DNA of 6,823 nucleotides, from positions 1-6,823 of the forward strand of contig JAOPUS010000052.1 of assembly GCA_025963345.1 (NCBI GenBank), read 5' to 3'. Source of the stretch: Blastococcus sp. (GTDB taxonomy: Bacteria > Actinomycetota > Actinomycetes > Mycobacteriales > Geodermatophilaceae). The notes beneath the pieces were generated by a model. The model searched no databases and was not told the origin of the DNA. It was given only the letters and a program-made list of their open reading frames with translations. This document shows positions 1 to 5,248 of the stretch, piece after piece (positions within the stretch are counted from its first letter, which is position 1; the number at the start of each line of letters is the position of its first letter). The position numbers and the translations under genes are program-made.

Positions 1-939
1 GGCCTGGCCCGCGGCGGCGCGGGGCTGGTCATGCAGGAGGCCACGTCGGTGACCCCGGACGGCCGGATCACCCCCGCGGACGCCGGCATCTGGGAGGACG
101 CCCAGGCCGACGCGTACGAGCCGATCACCGAGTTCATCCAGGCGCAGGGGGCGGTGCCCGGCATCCAGCTCGCGCATGCCGGGCGCAAGGCCTCGACCGA
201 GCAACCGTGGGTGGGCGACGGCTACGTCGAGGTCGGGCAGGGCGGCTGGCAGACAGTGGGCCCGTCGCCGGTGCCCTTCGGGGACTGGCCGGCGCCGAAG
301 GAGCTCACCGCCGACGACATCCGCGCGGTGGTGCAGGCCTTCGCCGAAGCGGCAGGGCGGGCGTTGGAGGCGGGGTACGGGGTGGCCGAGATCCACGGCG
401 CCCACGGCTACCTGCTGCACCAGTTCCTCTCACCGCTCTCCAACCACCGCACCGACGAGTACGGCGGTGACCTCGAGGGCCGGAGCCGGTTCCTGGTCCA
501 CGTGGTGGACGCGGTGCGGGCGGTGTGGCCGGAGGAGCGGCCGCTGTTCGTCCGGTTCTCGGCCACCGACTGGTCACCCGGCGGCTGGGACGTGGAGGAG
601 ACGGTGGAGCTGTCCCGGCGACTGGTGTCGCACGGGGTGGACCTGATCGACGTGACCAGTGGCGGACTGGTGCCGGGCGCCCGGATCGAGGTCGAGCCGG
701 GCTACCAGGTGCCCTTCGCGCGGGCGATACGGGAGGGCGCCGGCCTGCCGGTGTCCGCGGTCGGACTGATCACCGCGCCCGAGCAGGCCGACCAGATCCT
801 GGTGAACCAGGCGGCGGACGCGATCATGTTGGCCCGGGAGCTGCTGCGCAACCCGCACTGGCCGTGGAAGGCGGCGCGGGCCCTCGGGGACGACATGCCC
901 TGGCCGCCGCAGTACATCGGTGCCCGCCGCCGCCAGTGA
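1..939 (+). CDS. Old Yellow Enzyme-family NADH:flavin oxidoreductase (YqjM/XenA-like), 5' truncated by window
   Basis: FMN-dependent ene-reductase of the (beta/alpha)8-barrel OYE family; members use NAD(P)H to reduce C=C bonds of enones, quinones or nitro compounds in the cytoplasm. The frame is open from base 1, so the ATG at 31 is internal. Its upstream codons read GLARGGAGLV, which continues the conserved 'GLIIVEAT'-type strand of YqjM. About 50 N-terminal residues are missing; 312 are visible. Counting from base 1, the QLAHAGRKAS segment is at 56-65, the substrate-binding HGAH pair (H132, H135) is followed by FLSPLSNHRTDEYGG, an FMN-contacting Arg lies in VRFSATDW (R185), and the phosphate-binding end is LARELLRNPHWP (R279). 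An insertion after GRKAS (PWVGDG...GGWQT) resembles XenA, while the C-terminal half resembles YqjM. The Arg-rich C-terminus (GARRRQ) could supply the inter-subunit arginine finger known in YqjM; this is inference. It is convergent with the peroxidase gene, 15 bp apart. Substrate unknown. Confidence 0.95.
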   Translation, partial: GLARGGAGLVMQEATSVTPDGRITPADAGIWEDAQADAYEPITEFIQAQGAVPGIQLAHAGRKASTEQPWVGDGYVEVGQGGWQTVGPSPVPFGDWPAPKELTADDIRAVVQAFAEAAGRALEAGYGVAEIHGAHGYLLHQFLSPLSNHRTDEYGGDLEGRSRFLVHVVDAVRAVWPEERPLFVRFSATDWSPGGWDVEETVELSRRLVSHGVDLIDVTSGGLVPGARIEVEPGYQVPFARAIREGAGLPVSAVGLITAPEQADQILVNQAADAIMLARELLRNPHWPWKAARALGDDMPWPPQYIGARRRQ

Positions 940-954
940 GCGGTCACCCGAGGG

Positions 955-1923
955 CTATCCGGCGGAGGTGGGCAGCGGGGGCGGGGCGTCGAGGAAGTCC
1001 GCCGTCGGGACGAAGAACAGGCTGCCGGTGACCGCGGTGGAGAAGTCCAGCACGCGGTCGTGCTGGCCCGGTGGCTCGCCGATGAACATCCGCCGCAGCA
1101 TCAGCTCGATGACGCTCGGGCTGCGGGCATAGCCGATGAAGTAGGTGCCGAACTCGCCGTGCCCGACCCGACCGAAGGGCATGTTGTCCCGGACGATCTT
1201 CCGCACCGTCCCGTCTTGCTCCTCGATGGTGTTCAGGGCGACGTGGGAGTTGAGGGGCTGGACGGCCTCGGGCAGTTCGATGTCGGTCAGCTTGGTGCGC
1301 CCGATCGCCATCTCCTGCTTCTCGGTGGTCAGCGCGTTCCACTCGTGCAGGTCGTGGAGGTACTTCTGCACGACGACGTAGCTGCTGCCGGCGAAGCGCG
1401 GGTCCTCCTGCCCCACGAAGACCACGTCGTTGGCGATGTCACTGTCGGGGTTCTCGGTCCCGTCGACGAACCCCAGCAGATCGCGCTCGTCGAAGTACTT
1501 GAAGCCGTACACCTCGTCCTCCACGGCGACCGTGCCCTGGAGCCGGTCCATGATCTGTCCGCCGAGCTCGAAGCACAGGTCCGCGTGCTGCGCCCGGAGA
1601 TGGATCAGCAGGTCGCCGGGGGTCGCGGGCGCCCGGTGCCGGGCGCCGGCAACCTCCCGGAAGGTGTGCAGCTCGGCCGGGCGCGGCCAGCTGAACAGCC
1701 GGTCCCAGACGTCGGAGCCGATGCCGGCGACGCAGGAGAGCCGTGCCTCGGGATCCCGGAAACCCACTCCGCGGCGCAACCCGGACAGGTCCGACAACAG
1801 CTCGCGAGTGACCTTCTCGGCCCCCCGATGGACGCTGAGGACGAGGAACAGCGCCGCCACCGTCGGTGGGCCGATCGCGCCCTGGGAGCCGACCGGCGTG
1901 GCTGGTTGCAGCGGCACGGTCAT
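955..1923 (-). CDS. Dye-decolourising peroxidase, B-type (DypB/YfeX-like)
   Basis: Heme peroxidase of the DyP family, oxidising dyes, phenolics, Mn(II) or lignin-type substrates with H2O2. The chosen ATG (1923) gives 322 aa and has GGAGGA seven bases upstream; an in-frame ATG at 1962 adds 13 residues but has no comparable ribosome site. The fold is a ferredoxin-like repeat. Signature residues match Rhodococcus jostii DypB almost number for number: GFVDGTENP at 151-159 with distal Asp154 (DypB D153), proximal heme His227 in NSHVALN (H226), distal Arg245 and Asn247 in IVRDNMPFG (R244, N246). FGTYFIGYARSP follows at 259-270. There is no signal peptide or Tat RR motif, so it is probably cytoplasmic. 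The protein stops at PPPLPTSAG with no encapsulin-loading tail, and no encapsulin gene is visible in the window. It is transcribed away from the DUF5335 gene across a 208-bp divergent region. Family assignment is very secure; physiological substrate is unknown. Confidence 0.97.
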   Translation of the reverse strand: MTVPLQPATPVGSQGAIGPPTVAALFLVLSVHRGAEKVTRELLSDLSGLRRGVGFRDPEARLSCVAGIGSDVWDRLFSWPRPAELHTFREVAGARHRAPATPGDLLIHLRAQHADLCFELGGQIMDRLQGTVAVEDEVYGFKYFDERDLLGFVDGTENPDSDIANDVVFVGQEDPRFAGSSYVVVQKYLHDLHEWNALTTEKQEMAIGRTKLTDIELPEAVQPLNSHVALNTIEEQDGTVRKIVRDNMPFGRVGHGEFGTYFIGYARSPSVIELMLRRMFIGEPPGQHDRVLDFSTAVTGSLFFVPTADFLDAPPPLPTSAG

Positions 1924-1930
1924 GTCTCGG

Positions 1931-1936
1931 TCCTCC
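1931..1936 (-). promoter_or_regulatory. Shine-Dalgarno deciding the DyP start
   Basis: GGAGGA on the minus strand, seven bases before the ATG at 1923. It supports this ATG over the in-frame ATG at 1962, whose upstream sequence has only weak purine stretches. Confidence 0.8.
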
Positions 1937-2076
1937 AGGGACTCGCGTGGGCCTCGTCCCATGGTCGGCCCTGCCGGCGTCGTCCGGGCCGGAAACCGTC
2001 GCCCCCTCGGGGAGGAGGTGAACTCGTGGCGGAGCCGCGAGGCCCGGCACGATTAGTGCGGGGGCCCCGGGGAACA

Positions 2077-2095
2077 CCTGGGAAGTCCGCCCAGG
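2077..2095 (+). repeat. Short inverted repeat in the DUF5335 leader
   Basis: CCTGGG-AAGTCCG-CCCAGG: perfect six-base arms around a seven-base spacer, 37 bp before the DUF5335 start. It could be an RNA hairpin or a protein-binding site. Repeats this short arise readily by chance in GC-rich DNA. Confidence 0.35.
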
Positions 2096-2131
2096 CCCGG
2101 CGACTCGCAGGCACCGACCCGGAGGCCTGTC

Positions 2132-2494
2132 ATGGCCGTGATCTCCCCCGAACAACGCACCGAGTGGACCAAGCTCTCCGACCGCCTCACCGCCGAGTAC
2201 CAGGGGTACGACGTCACCGTCGAGGTGCTCGATCCCGAGGTCGGGGACAACCCGATGGTGGATCGGATGCCGTTCGACAACATCACGTACGACCACAAGG
2301 ACGACGTGGCGGTCGTGGCGGCTGCCCGCGACCCTGAGCGTGAGGACGTCGCCCTGCGCCACATGGTGAACCACCCGCAGGAGTTCGTCGTGGACCTCAT
2401 TCCTGAGGGCGCCGCCGTGAAGATCACGGACAACACCGGGACGACGACGCTGGTCAGCCTGCTCCGTCGGACGGACGGCGGCCAGGGCTCCTGA
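2132..2494 (+). CDS. DUF5335 family protein (function unknown)
   Basis: A 120-aa protein I assign to DUF5335 from its overall pattern: an N-terminal helix with EW (ISPEQRTEWTKLSDRLTAEY), then GYDVTVEVLDPEVGD, a charged middle, a hydrophobic strand DVAVVAAA, and a C-terminal half with NHPQEFVVDLIPEGAAVKITD and TTLVSLLRR. The alternating beta pattern is typical of this small, soluble, mostly actinobacterial family, which has no established function. There is no signal peptide, membrane segment or cysteine. The ATG is preceded by GGAGG with a six-base spacer. It stands alone, divergent from the peroxidase and convergent with the Gfo/Idh gene; its stop codon lies inside the left arm of a long inverted repeat. 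A role near the peroxidase is possible from position only and cannot be argued from sequence. Confidence 0.85.
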   Translation: MAVISPEQRTEWTKLSDRLTAEYQGYDVTVEVLDPEVGDNPMVDRMPFDNITYDHKDDVAVVAAARDPEREDVALRHMVNHPQEFVVDLIPEGAAVKITDNTGTTTLVSLLRRTDGGQGS

Positions 2495-2546
2495 GCCCGA
2501 CCGTTTCCCGCCGGCCAGCGGCCGCACGACTGCCTTCGGGCTCAGG
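2490..2546. terminator. Candidate bidirectional terminator, DUF5335 / Gfo-Idh junction
   Basis: Perfect 11-bp inverted repeat: CCTGAGCCCGA at 2490-2500 and TCGGGCTCAGG at 2536-2546. The 35-base interval contains a second nested hairpin, CGGCC-AGC-GGCCG (2512-2524). The left arm includes the TGA of the DUF5335 gene, and the right arm ends four bases from the Gfo/Idh stop (2551-2553). No U-tract is visible on either strand, as is common for actinobacterial terminators. Confidence 0.6.
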
Positions 2547-2550
2547 CCGG

Positions 2551-3432
2551 TCAGCCGTGCAGCAACAGGTCGGTCTCCGCTGCCTCGACCAGGCGCTGCA
2601 GGTGCAGGCCGTGTTCGATGTCGAGCCGGTGGGACTGCCCGTCGGTCACGGCCTGGGCGAACTCGGCGACCATCTGCTGGTACGCCTCCGGCCCGACGGC
2701 GCCGATGGCCTCGACCGCGGCCGTTCCCCGCGGGCCGCCGACCTCGACCACGGCGAGGTCGGTGCCGTCGGTCAGCCCGGCGTAGAGGGTGGCCTGCGAG
2801 AAACGGCCCACCTGGTGGTCGAGGGCCAGGCCCACCCAGCCGTGCGGGTCCCCGTGGGCGTGCATGCCGGCGATCGGCCCCAGCGCTGCCTCCAGCAGGT
2901 CGAAGAAGTCCGCCCCCTGGTCACGCAGCACCCCGCGGGCCAGCCGCCAGGCCGGCGTCGCGGCGCCCGGGGCATGCGTCCCGGTGAGGAGCCGGCCGGT
3001 CCCGCCGACCGGCTCGACGTCCGGCACGTCCGTCTCCAGGAAGTGACGGACGGCGGGAGCGAAACGCCAGGTCAGCGCAACCATGGTCGGGACCTTCTCG
3101 CGGATGGCGACGGACGTGAGCTCCTCCGCCCCGGCGATGTCCGCGCCGATCGGTTTCTCCAGCAGCAGGGCGCGGCCGGCCCCGGCCGCCCGCGCGGCGT
3201 ACTCCTGCTGGACCGGCGGGGGCACCGCGAACACGACCGCTGCGCACCGCTCGACCAGGTCCTCGAAGCGCTCGCACGGCGCCGCTCCGTGGCTCTCGGC
3301 CAGCCGCTGGACAGGGTCCTTGGACTGCCCCCAGACCGCCACGAAGTCCACCTCGGGACACGCGGCCAGCGCCGGCGCGTACACCTCGCTGGCCCGGCGC
3401 CCCGCGCCGACCAGGCCGACGGCTACTGCCAC
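2551..3432 (-). CDS. Gfo/Idh/MocA-family NAD(P)-dependent oxidoreductase, compact form
   Basis: A 293-aa protein with an N-terminal Rossmann fold (residues 1-120) and a Gfo/Idh-type C-terminal domain. The dinucleotide loop is GLVGAGRRA (6-14), and the family Lys is in LLLEKPIG (Lys93). TWRFAPAVRHF (121-131) matches the usual NxRFxPxxxxx segment. The motif that normally reads D-x-G-x-H-x-x-D is here DQGADFFD (171-178): the family's usual catalytic His position is Asp175. At 293 aa it is shorter than the usual 330-390, the shortening falling in the C-terminal domain. Relatives oxidise sugars, inositols or amino-sugar derivatives; the substrate here is unknown, and the His-to-Asp change leaves dehydrogenase activity open. 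The start is GTG at 3432 with no clear Shine-Dalgarno, and a -10-like TATGGT ends seven bases upstream of it, suggesting a leaderless message. The nearby ATG at 3443 is out of frame. It is divergent from the aldo/keto reductase gene. Confidence 0.92.
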   Translation of the reverse strand: MAVAVGLVGAGRRASEVYAPALAACPEVDFVAVWGQSKDPVQRLAESHGAAPCERFEDLVERCAAVVFAVPPPVQQEYAARAAGAGRALLLEKPIGADIAGAEELTSVAIREKVPTMVALTWRFAPAVRHFLETDVPDVEPVGGTGRLLTGTHAPGAATPAWRLARGVLRDQGADFFDLLEAALGPIAGMHAHGDPHGWVGLALDHQVGRFSQATLYAGLTDGTDLAVVEVGGPRGTAAVEAIGAVGPEAYQQMVAEFAQAVTDGQSHRLDIEHGLHLQRLVEAAETDLLLHG

Positions 3433-3438
3433 GGCCCG

Positions 3439-3444
3439 ACCATA
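3439..3444 (-). promoter_or_regulatory. Possible -10 element for leaderless Gfo/Idh transcript
   Basis: TATGGT on the minus strand (TANNNT pattern), with six bases between it and the GTG at 3432. That spacing would make the GTG the first transcribed codon. No recognisable -35 is present at 17-18 bases. Confidence 0.4.
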
Positions 3445-3448
3445 GGTC

Positions 3449-3460
3449 GCGCGGCCGCGC
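3449..3460. repeat. 12-bp perfect palindrome in divergent promoter region
   Basis: GCGCGGCCGCGC lies immediately upstream of the TATGGT element, between the Gfo/Idh and aldo/keto reductase genes. It could be an operator for one or both genes, but a G/C-only palindrome of this length is weak evidence in DNA of this composition. Confidence 0.25.
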
Positions 3461-3537
3461 CGCCCGGGCCCGTCGCCGGAAAGTGCGACCCGTCGGGCCA
3501 GTCCTCACCCTTCGTATCTGCCACCCGCACGTCCCCC

Positions 3538-3543
3538 GAGGAG
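3538..3543 (+). promoter_or_regulatory. Shine-Dalgarno deciding the aldo/keto reductase start
   Basis: GAGGAG, eight bases before the ATG at 3552. It selects this ATG over an in-frame GTG at 3483, which lacks a ribosome site and would add 23 residues before the normal family N-terminus. Confidence 0.75.
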
Positions 3544-3551
3544 CAGCCGCC

Positions 3552-4400
3552 ATGACAGCACCCACCATCCGCGCCGTCTCCCTGCCCAACGGGACCAACG
3601 TCCCGGTCCTGGGCATGGGCACCTGGTACCTGGGGGAGGATCCCGATCAGCACGACATCCAGCTGTCCGCCCTGCGCACGGGGATCGAGATCGGCCTGAC
3701 GCTGATCGACACGGCCGAGATGTACGGCGACGGTGCCGCCGAGGAGCTCGTCGGCAAGGCCGTCACGGGCCGCCGGGACGGCGTCTTCCTGGTCAGCAAG
3801 GTCCTCCCGAGCAACGCCACGCGGCGCGGCACCGTGGAGGCCTGCCGGCGCAGCCTGCGGCGGCTGGGCACCGATCACCTCGACATGTACCTGCTGCACT
3901 GGCGGGGACGTGTGCCGCTGGCCGAGACGGTGGCGGCGTTCGAGGAGCTGGTGCAGGACGGGTCGATCGGCTGCTGGGGCGTGAGCAACTTCGACGCGCC
4001 GGACCTCGACGAGCTGCTCGCCCTCCCCGGCGGGAACCGCGTGCAGACCGACCAGGTGCTCTACAACCTCGCGCGGCGCGGTCCCGAGTACGACCTCGTC
4101 CCGATGTGCCACCAGCTCGGCATGCCCCTGATGGCCTACTCCCCAGTGGACCACGGGAGCTTGCTCGAGCACCCGGCCGTCCGGGACATGGCCGGGAACA
4201 AGGGCGTCACCCCGGCCCAGCTGGCCATCGCCTGGGTGCTGCGGCTCCCGTCCGTGTTCGCCGTCGCCAAGGCCTCCACCCGCGCGCACGTGATGGAGAA
4301 CCGTGCTGCGCTGGAGATCAGCTTCAGCGAGGCGGAGCTCGATCAGCTGGACCGGATGTTCCCGCCGCCGTTCAGCAAGGTGCCGCTCGACATTCTGTGA
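3552..4400 (+). CDS. Aldo/keto reductase, YeaE-like
   Basis: A 282-aa NADPH-dependent carbonyl reductase with a (beta/alpha)8 barrel. The AKR catalytic tetrad is intact: Asp53 and Tyr58 in LIDTAEMYG, Lys83 in FLVSKVLPSN, His116 in YLLHWRG. The substrate and cofactor side is marked by GVSNFD (143-148), NQ/DQ-type QTDQVLYNL (165-173), MAYSP (194-198) and the C-terminal AVAKASTRAHVMEN (237-250) that binds the NADP phosphate. The pattern from GTWYLGED through LTLIDTAEMYGDGAAE to the PP...LDIL end is strikingly like E. coli YeaE, a member that reduces methylglyoxal. Reduction of methylglyoxal or similar small aldehydes is therefore plausible but not proven. Expected cytoplasmic, monomeric. It is convergent with the small CxxC gene; a 20-bp palindrome starts 24 bp after its stop codon. 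Confidence 0.95.
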   Translation: MTAPTIRAVSLPNGTNVPVLGMGTWYLGEDPDQHDIQLSALRTGIEIGLTLIDTAEMYGDGAAEELVGKAVTGRRDGVFLVSKVLPSNATRRGTVEACRRSLRRLGTDHLDMYLLHWRGRVPLAETVAAFEELVQDGSIGCWGVSNFDAPDLDELLALPGGNRVQTDQVLYNLARRGPEYDLVPMCHQLGMPLMAYSPVDHGSLLEHPAVRDMAGNKGVTPAQLAIAWVLRLPSVFAVAKASTRAHVMENRAALEISFSEAELDQLDRMFPPPFSKVPLDIL

Positions 4401-4423
4401 GCCGCCGGACCGGGGAGATCACC

Positions 4424-4443
4424 GGCTACAGCGCGCTGTAGCC
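4424..4443. terminator. 20-bp perfect palindrome, candidate bidirectional terminator
   Basis: GGCTACAGCG followed directly by its reverse complement CGCTGTAGCC. As RNA it would form an eight-base-pair stem with a CGCG loop from either strand. It sits between the convergent aldo/keto reductase and small CxxC genes and contains the TAG stop of the latter (4426-4428). There is no T-tract. It is a strong hairpin for its size; a protein-binding palindrome is the alternative. Confidence 0.6.
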
Positions 4444-4677
4444 CGGGCCGAGAGGGTCGCCGCCACCGACCCGGCGCACCTTCTCCGGGAGGACCCGGAC
4501 GGTGATGCCGCAGTCCAGGCAGGTCTCGAAGCGCCTGACCCGGTGGCTGGGGTCTTTCCGGAACCGGTCCCGGAAACGCTTCGCGGGACGGGTCTCGATG
4601 GCGACGGCGCAGCCGTCACCACAGGCATGACAGGGGTGGTCGACTTCACCGAGCACTTCACGTATGCGTGCAGACAC
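4426..4677 (-). CDS. Small protein with two CxxC(G) knuckles, probable zinc ribbon
   Basis: An 83-aa frame too short to stand out but likely real. It carries two CxxCG knuckles 34 residues apart: CHACG (Cys16, Cys19) and CLDCG (Cys53, Cys56), the arrangement of a zinc ribbon. Cys23, His14 and His17 are near the first knuckle. The middle is strongly basic (RPAKRFRDRFRKD, 30-42), and the tail after the second knuckle is ITVRVLPEKVRRVGGG. A nucleic-acid- or protein-binding role would fit, but I do not recognise the family. The start is uncertain: GTG at 4677 (used here) has GAGGGA 11 bases upstream; GTG at 4686, 4713 or 4728 are in frame and would add 3-17 residues, including a beta-like GDVVSVTVSRL stretch. 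First codons are unusually A/T-ending for this window (tct, gca, ata, cgt, gaa). Divergent from the leaderless cupin gene. Confidence 0.6.
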   Translation of the reverse strand: MSARIREVLGEVDHPCHACGDGCAVAIETRPAKRFRDRFRKDPSHRVRRFETCLDCGITVRVLPEKVRRVGGGDPLGPGYSAL

Positions 4678-4706
4678 CCCTCTCACGGTCCCTCGTGCCG
4701 CGAGCC

Positions 4707-4744
4707 GTGACACCGTGACGCTGACCACGTCACCGACCGTGACG
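4707..4744. repeat. Cluster of GTGAC(G) half-sites, possible operator
   Basis: GTGAC occurs at 4707, 4715 and 4739 and its inverse GTCAC at 4729. GTGACG (4715-4720) and CGTCAC (4728-4733) form a perfect six-base inverted repeat with seven bases between; a third half-site GTGACG follows at 4739-4744. The cluster lies between the small CxxC gene and the cupin promoter, 20 bp before the cupin -35. If the CxxC gene starts at 4713 or 4728, part of it is coding. Confidence 0.35.
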
Positions 4745-4763
4745 CATCCACGGAATGCAGACC

Positions 4764-4793
4764 TTGTCGGGTCCTGCCGTCCGCCGCTACGGT
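4764..4793 (+). promoter_or_regulatory. Promoter for leaderless cupin transcript
   Basis: A -35 TTGTCG (4764-4769) and a -10 TACGGT (4788-4793) separated by 18 bases, an ordinary housekeeping-sigma spacing. Seven bases separate the -10 from the GTG at 4801, so transcription would begin at or one base before the start codon. The absence of any Shine-Dalgarno agrees with a leaderless message. Confidence 0.65.
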
Positions 4794-4800
4794 CCGCGGC

Positions 4801-5235
4801 GTGACCGACCCCCAGGACGGCTGGCACCAGCCGCTTCGACATCTGCGCGCCGCGGACCTCACCGCCGACACCGGCCAGACGCCGGGCATGCGCCGGCTCG
4901 AGGCGATCTCCGCCCGCACCGTCGGGTCGCAGCGGGTGTGGATGGGCCAGGCACAGGTGGGCCCACGGACGGCGTCCGGCGACCACCACCACGGCGATTC
5001 CGAGACAGCGATCTACGTGGTCTCCGGTCACCCGGTGTTCGTCTTCGCCGAGGACGGTGAAGAGGTCCGGCTGGAGGCCGCGCCGGGCGACTACGTGTTC
5101 GTGCCGCCGTTCACCCCGCACCGCGAGGAGAACCCCACCGACGAGGACGCCGTCGTCGTCCTGGCCCGCAGCAGCCAGGAAGCGATCGTGGTCAACCTGC
5201 CCGGGCTCGTGAGCCCCGCGCAACCGGCCGGCTGA
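4801..5235 (+). CDS. Single-domain cupin protein
   Basis: A 144-aa protein with one complete cupin barrel. Motif 1 is GDHHHGDSETAIYVVSG (60-76), giving the metal ligands H62-x-H64-xxx-E68. Motif 2 is PGDYVFVPPFTPHREEN (95-111), giving His107 and Asn111. All four ligands of a typical Mn/Fe/Ni cupin site are therefore present. The N-terminal part (MRRLEAISARTVGSQRVWMG) and the ending IVVNLPGL match a common small bacterial cupin type sometimes labelled as sugar-isomerase-like; catalytic role and substrate are unknown. No signal peptide or membrane segment. The GTG at 4801 is chosen because the promoter places the transcript start there; ATG at codon 30 would remove the first conserved strand. 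It is divergent from the small CxxC gene and convergent with the Cupin_5 gene, only 10 bp apart. The two neighbouring cupins are of different families, not a duplication. Confidence 0.9.
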   Translation: MTDPQDGWHQPLRHLRAADLTADTGQTPGMRRLEAISARTVGSQRVWMGQAQVGPRTASGDHHHGDSETAIYVVSGHPVFVFAEDGEEVRLEAAPGDYVFVPPFTPHREENPTDEDAVVVLARSSQEAIVVNLPGLVSPAQPAG

Positions 5236-5248
5236 CGGCGACCCGTCA
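5233..5248. terminator. Short inverted repeat spanning both stop codons, cupin / Cupin_5
   Basis: TGACGG-CGAC-CCGTCA: six-base-pair arms and a four-base loop. The first three bases are the cupin TGA and the last three are the complement of the Cupin_5 TGA. It may be a minimal bidirectional terminator; the stem is short and not followed by a T-tract. Confidence 0.4.

Larger units (their letters stand above)
1924..2131. other. Divergent intergenic region, DyP / DUF5335
   Basis: Holds the regulatory DNA of both flanking genes but no convincing -35/-10 pair on either strand. Visible items are CCCC/GGGG-type short repeats around 2002-2014, a strong purine run (GGGGAGGAGG, 2010-2019) with no good gene behind it, and a perfect six-base-pair hairpin CCTGGG-N7-CCCAGG at 2077-2095 that would lie in the DUF5335 leader. 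The DUF5335 Shine-Dalgarno GGAGG is at 2121-2125. CAGGC (2108-2112) can pair with GCCTG (2125-2129), touching only the last base of that site. Confidence 0.5.

Noticed and set aside
940..954. Terminator between the OYE-type and DyP genes
   Set aside because: Only weak CCGCC/GGCGG complementarity over a long loop is visible; unlike the other convergent junctions there is no convincing hairpin.
2018..2056. 12-codon GTG-started reading frame that could be a leader peptide for DUF5335
   Set aside because: The purine run abuts the GTG with no proper spacing, and the peptide has no regulatory codon run.
2069..2076. GGAAC as an ECF-sigma -35 element for DUF5335
   Set aside because: No matching -10 (such as GTC/GTT) stands at 16-17 bases downstream.
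1060..2337. 425-aa open frame on the plus strand across the DyP gene, with a strong purine run (2010-2019) ahead of an in-frame GTG at 2026
   Set aside because: It is mostly the antisense of the peroxidase, then overlaps DUF5335 out of frame. Its protein is low-complexity and rich in Arg, Gly and Val, with no domain pattern.
3423..4289. 288-aa frame antisense to the aldo/keto reductase
   Set aside because: Typical GC-rich shadow frame; the plus strand has a complete catalytic tetrad and ribosome site.
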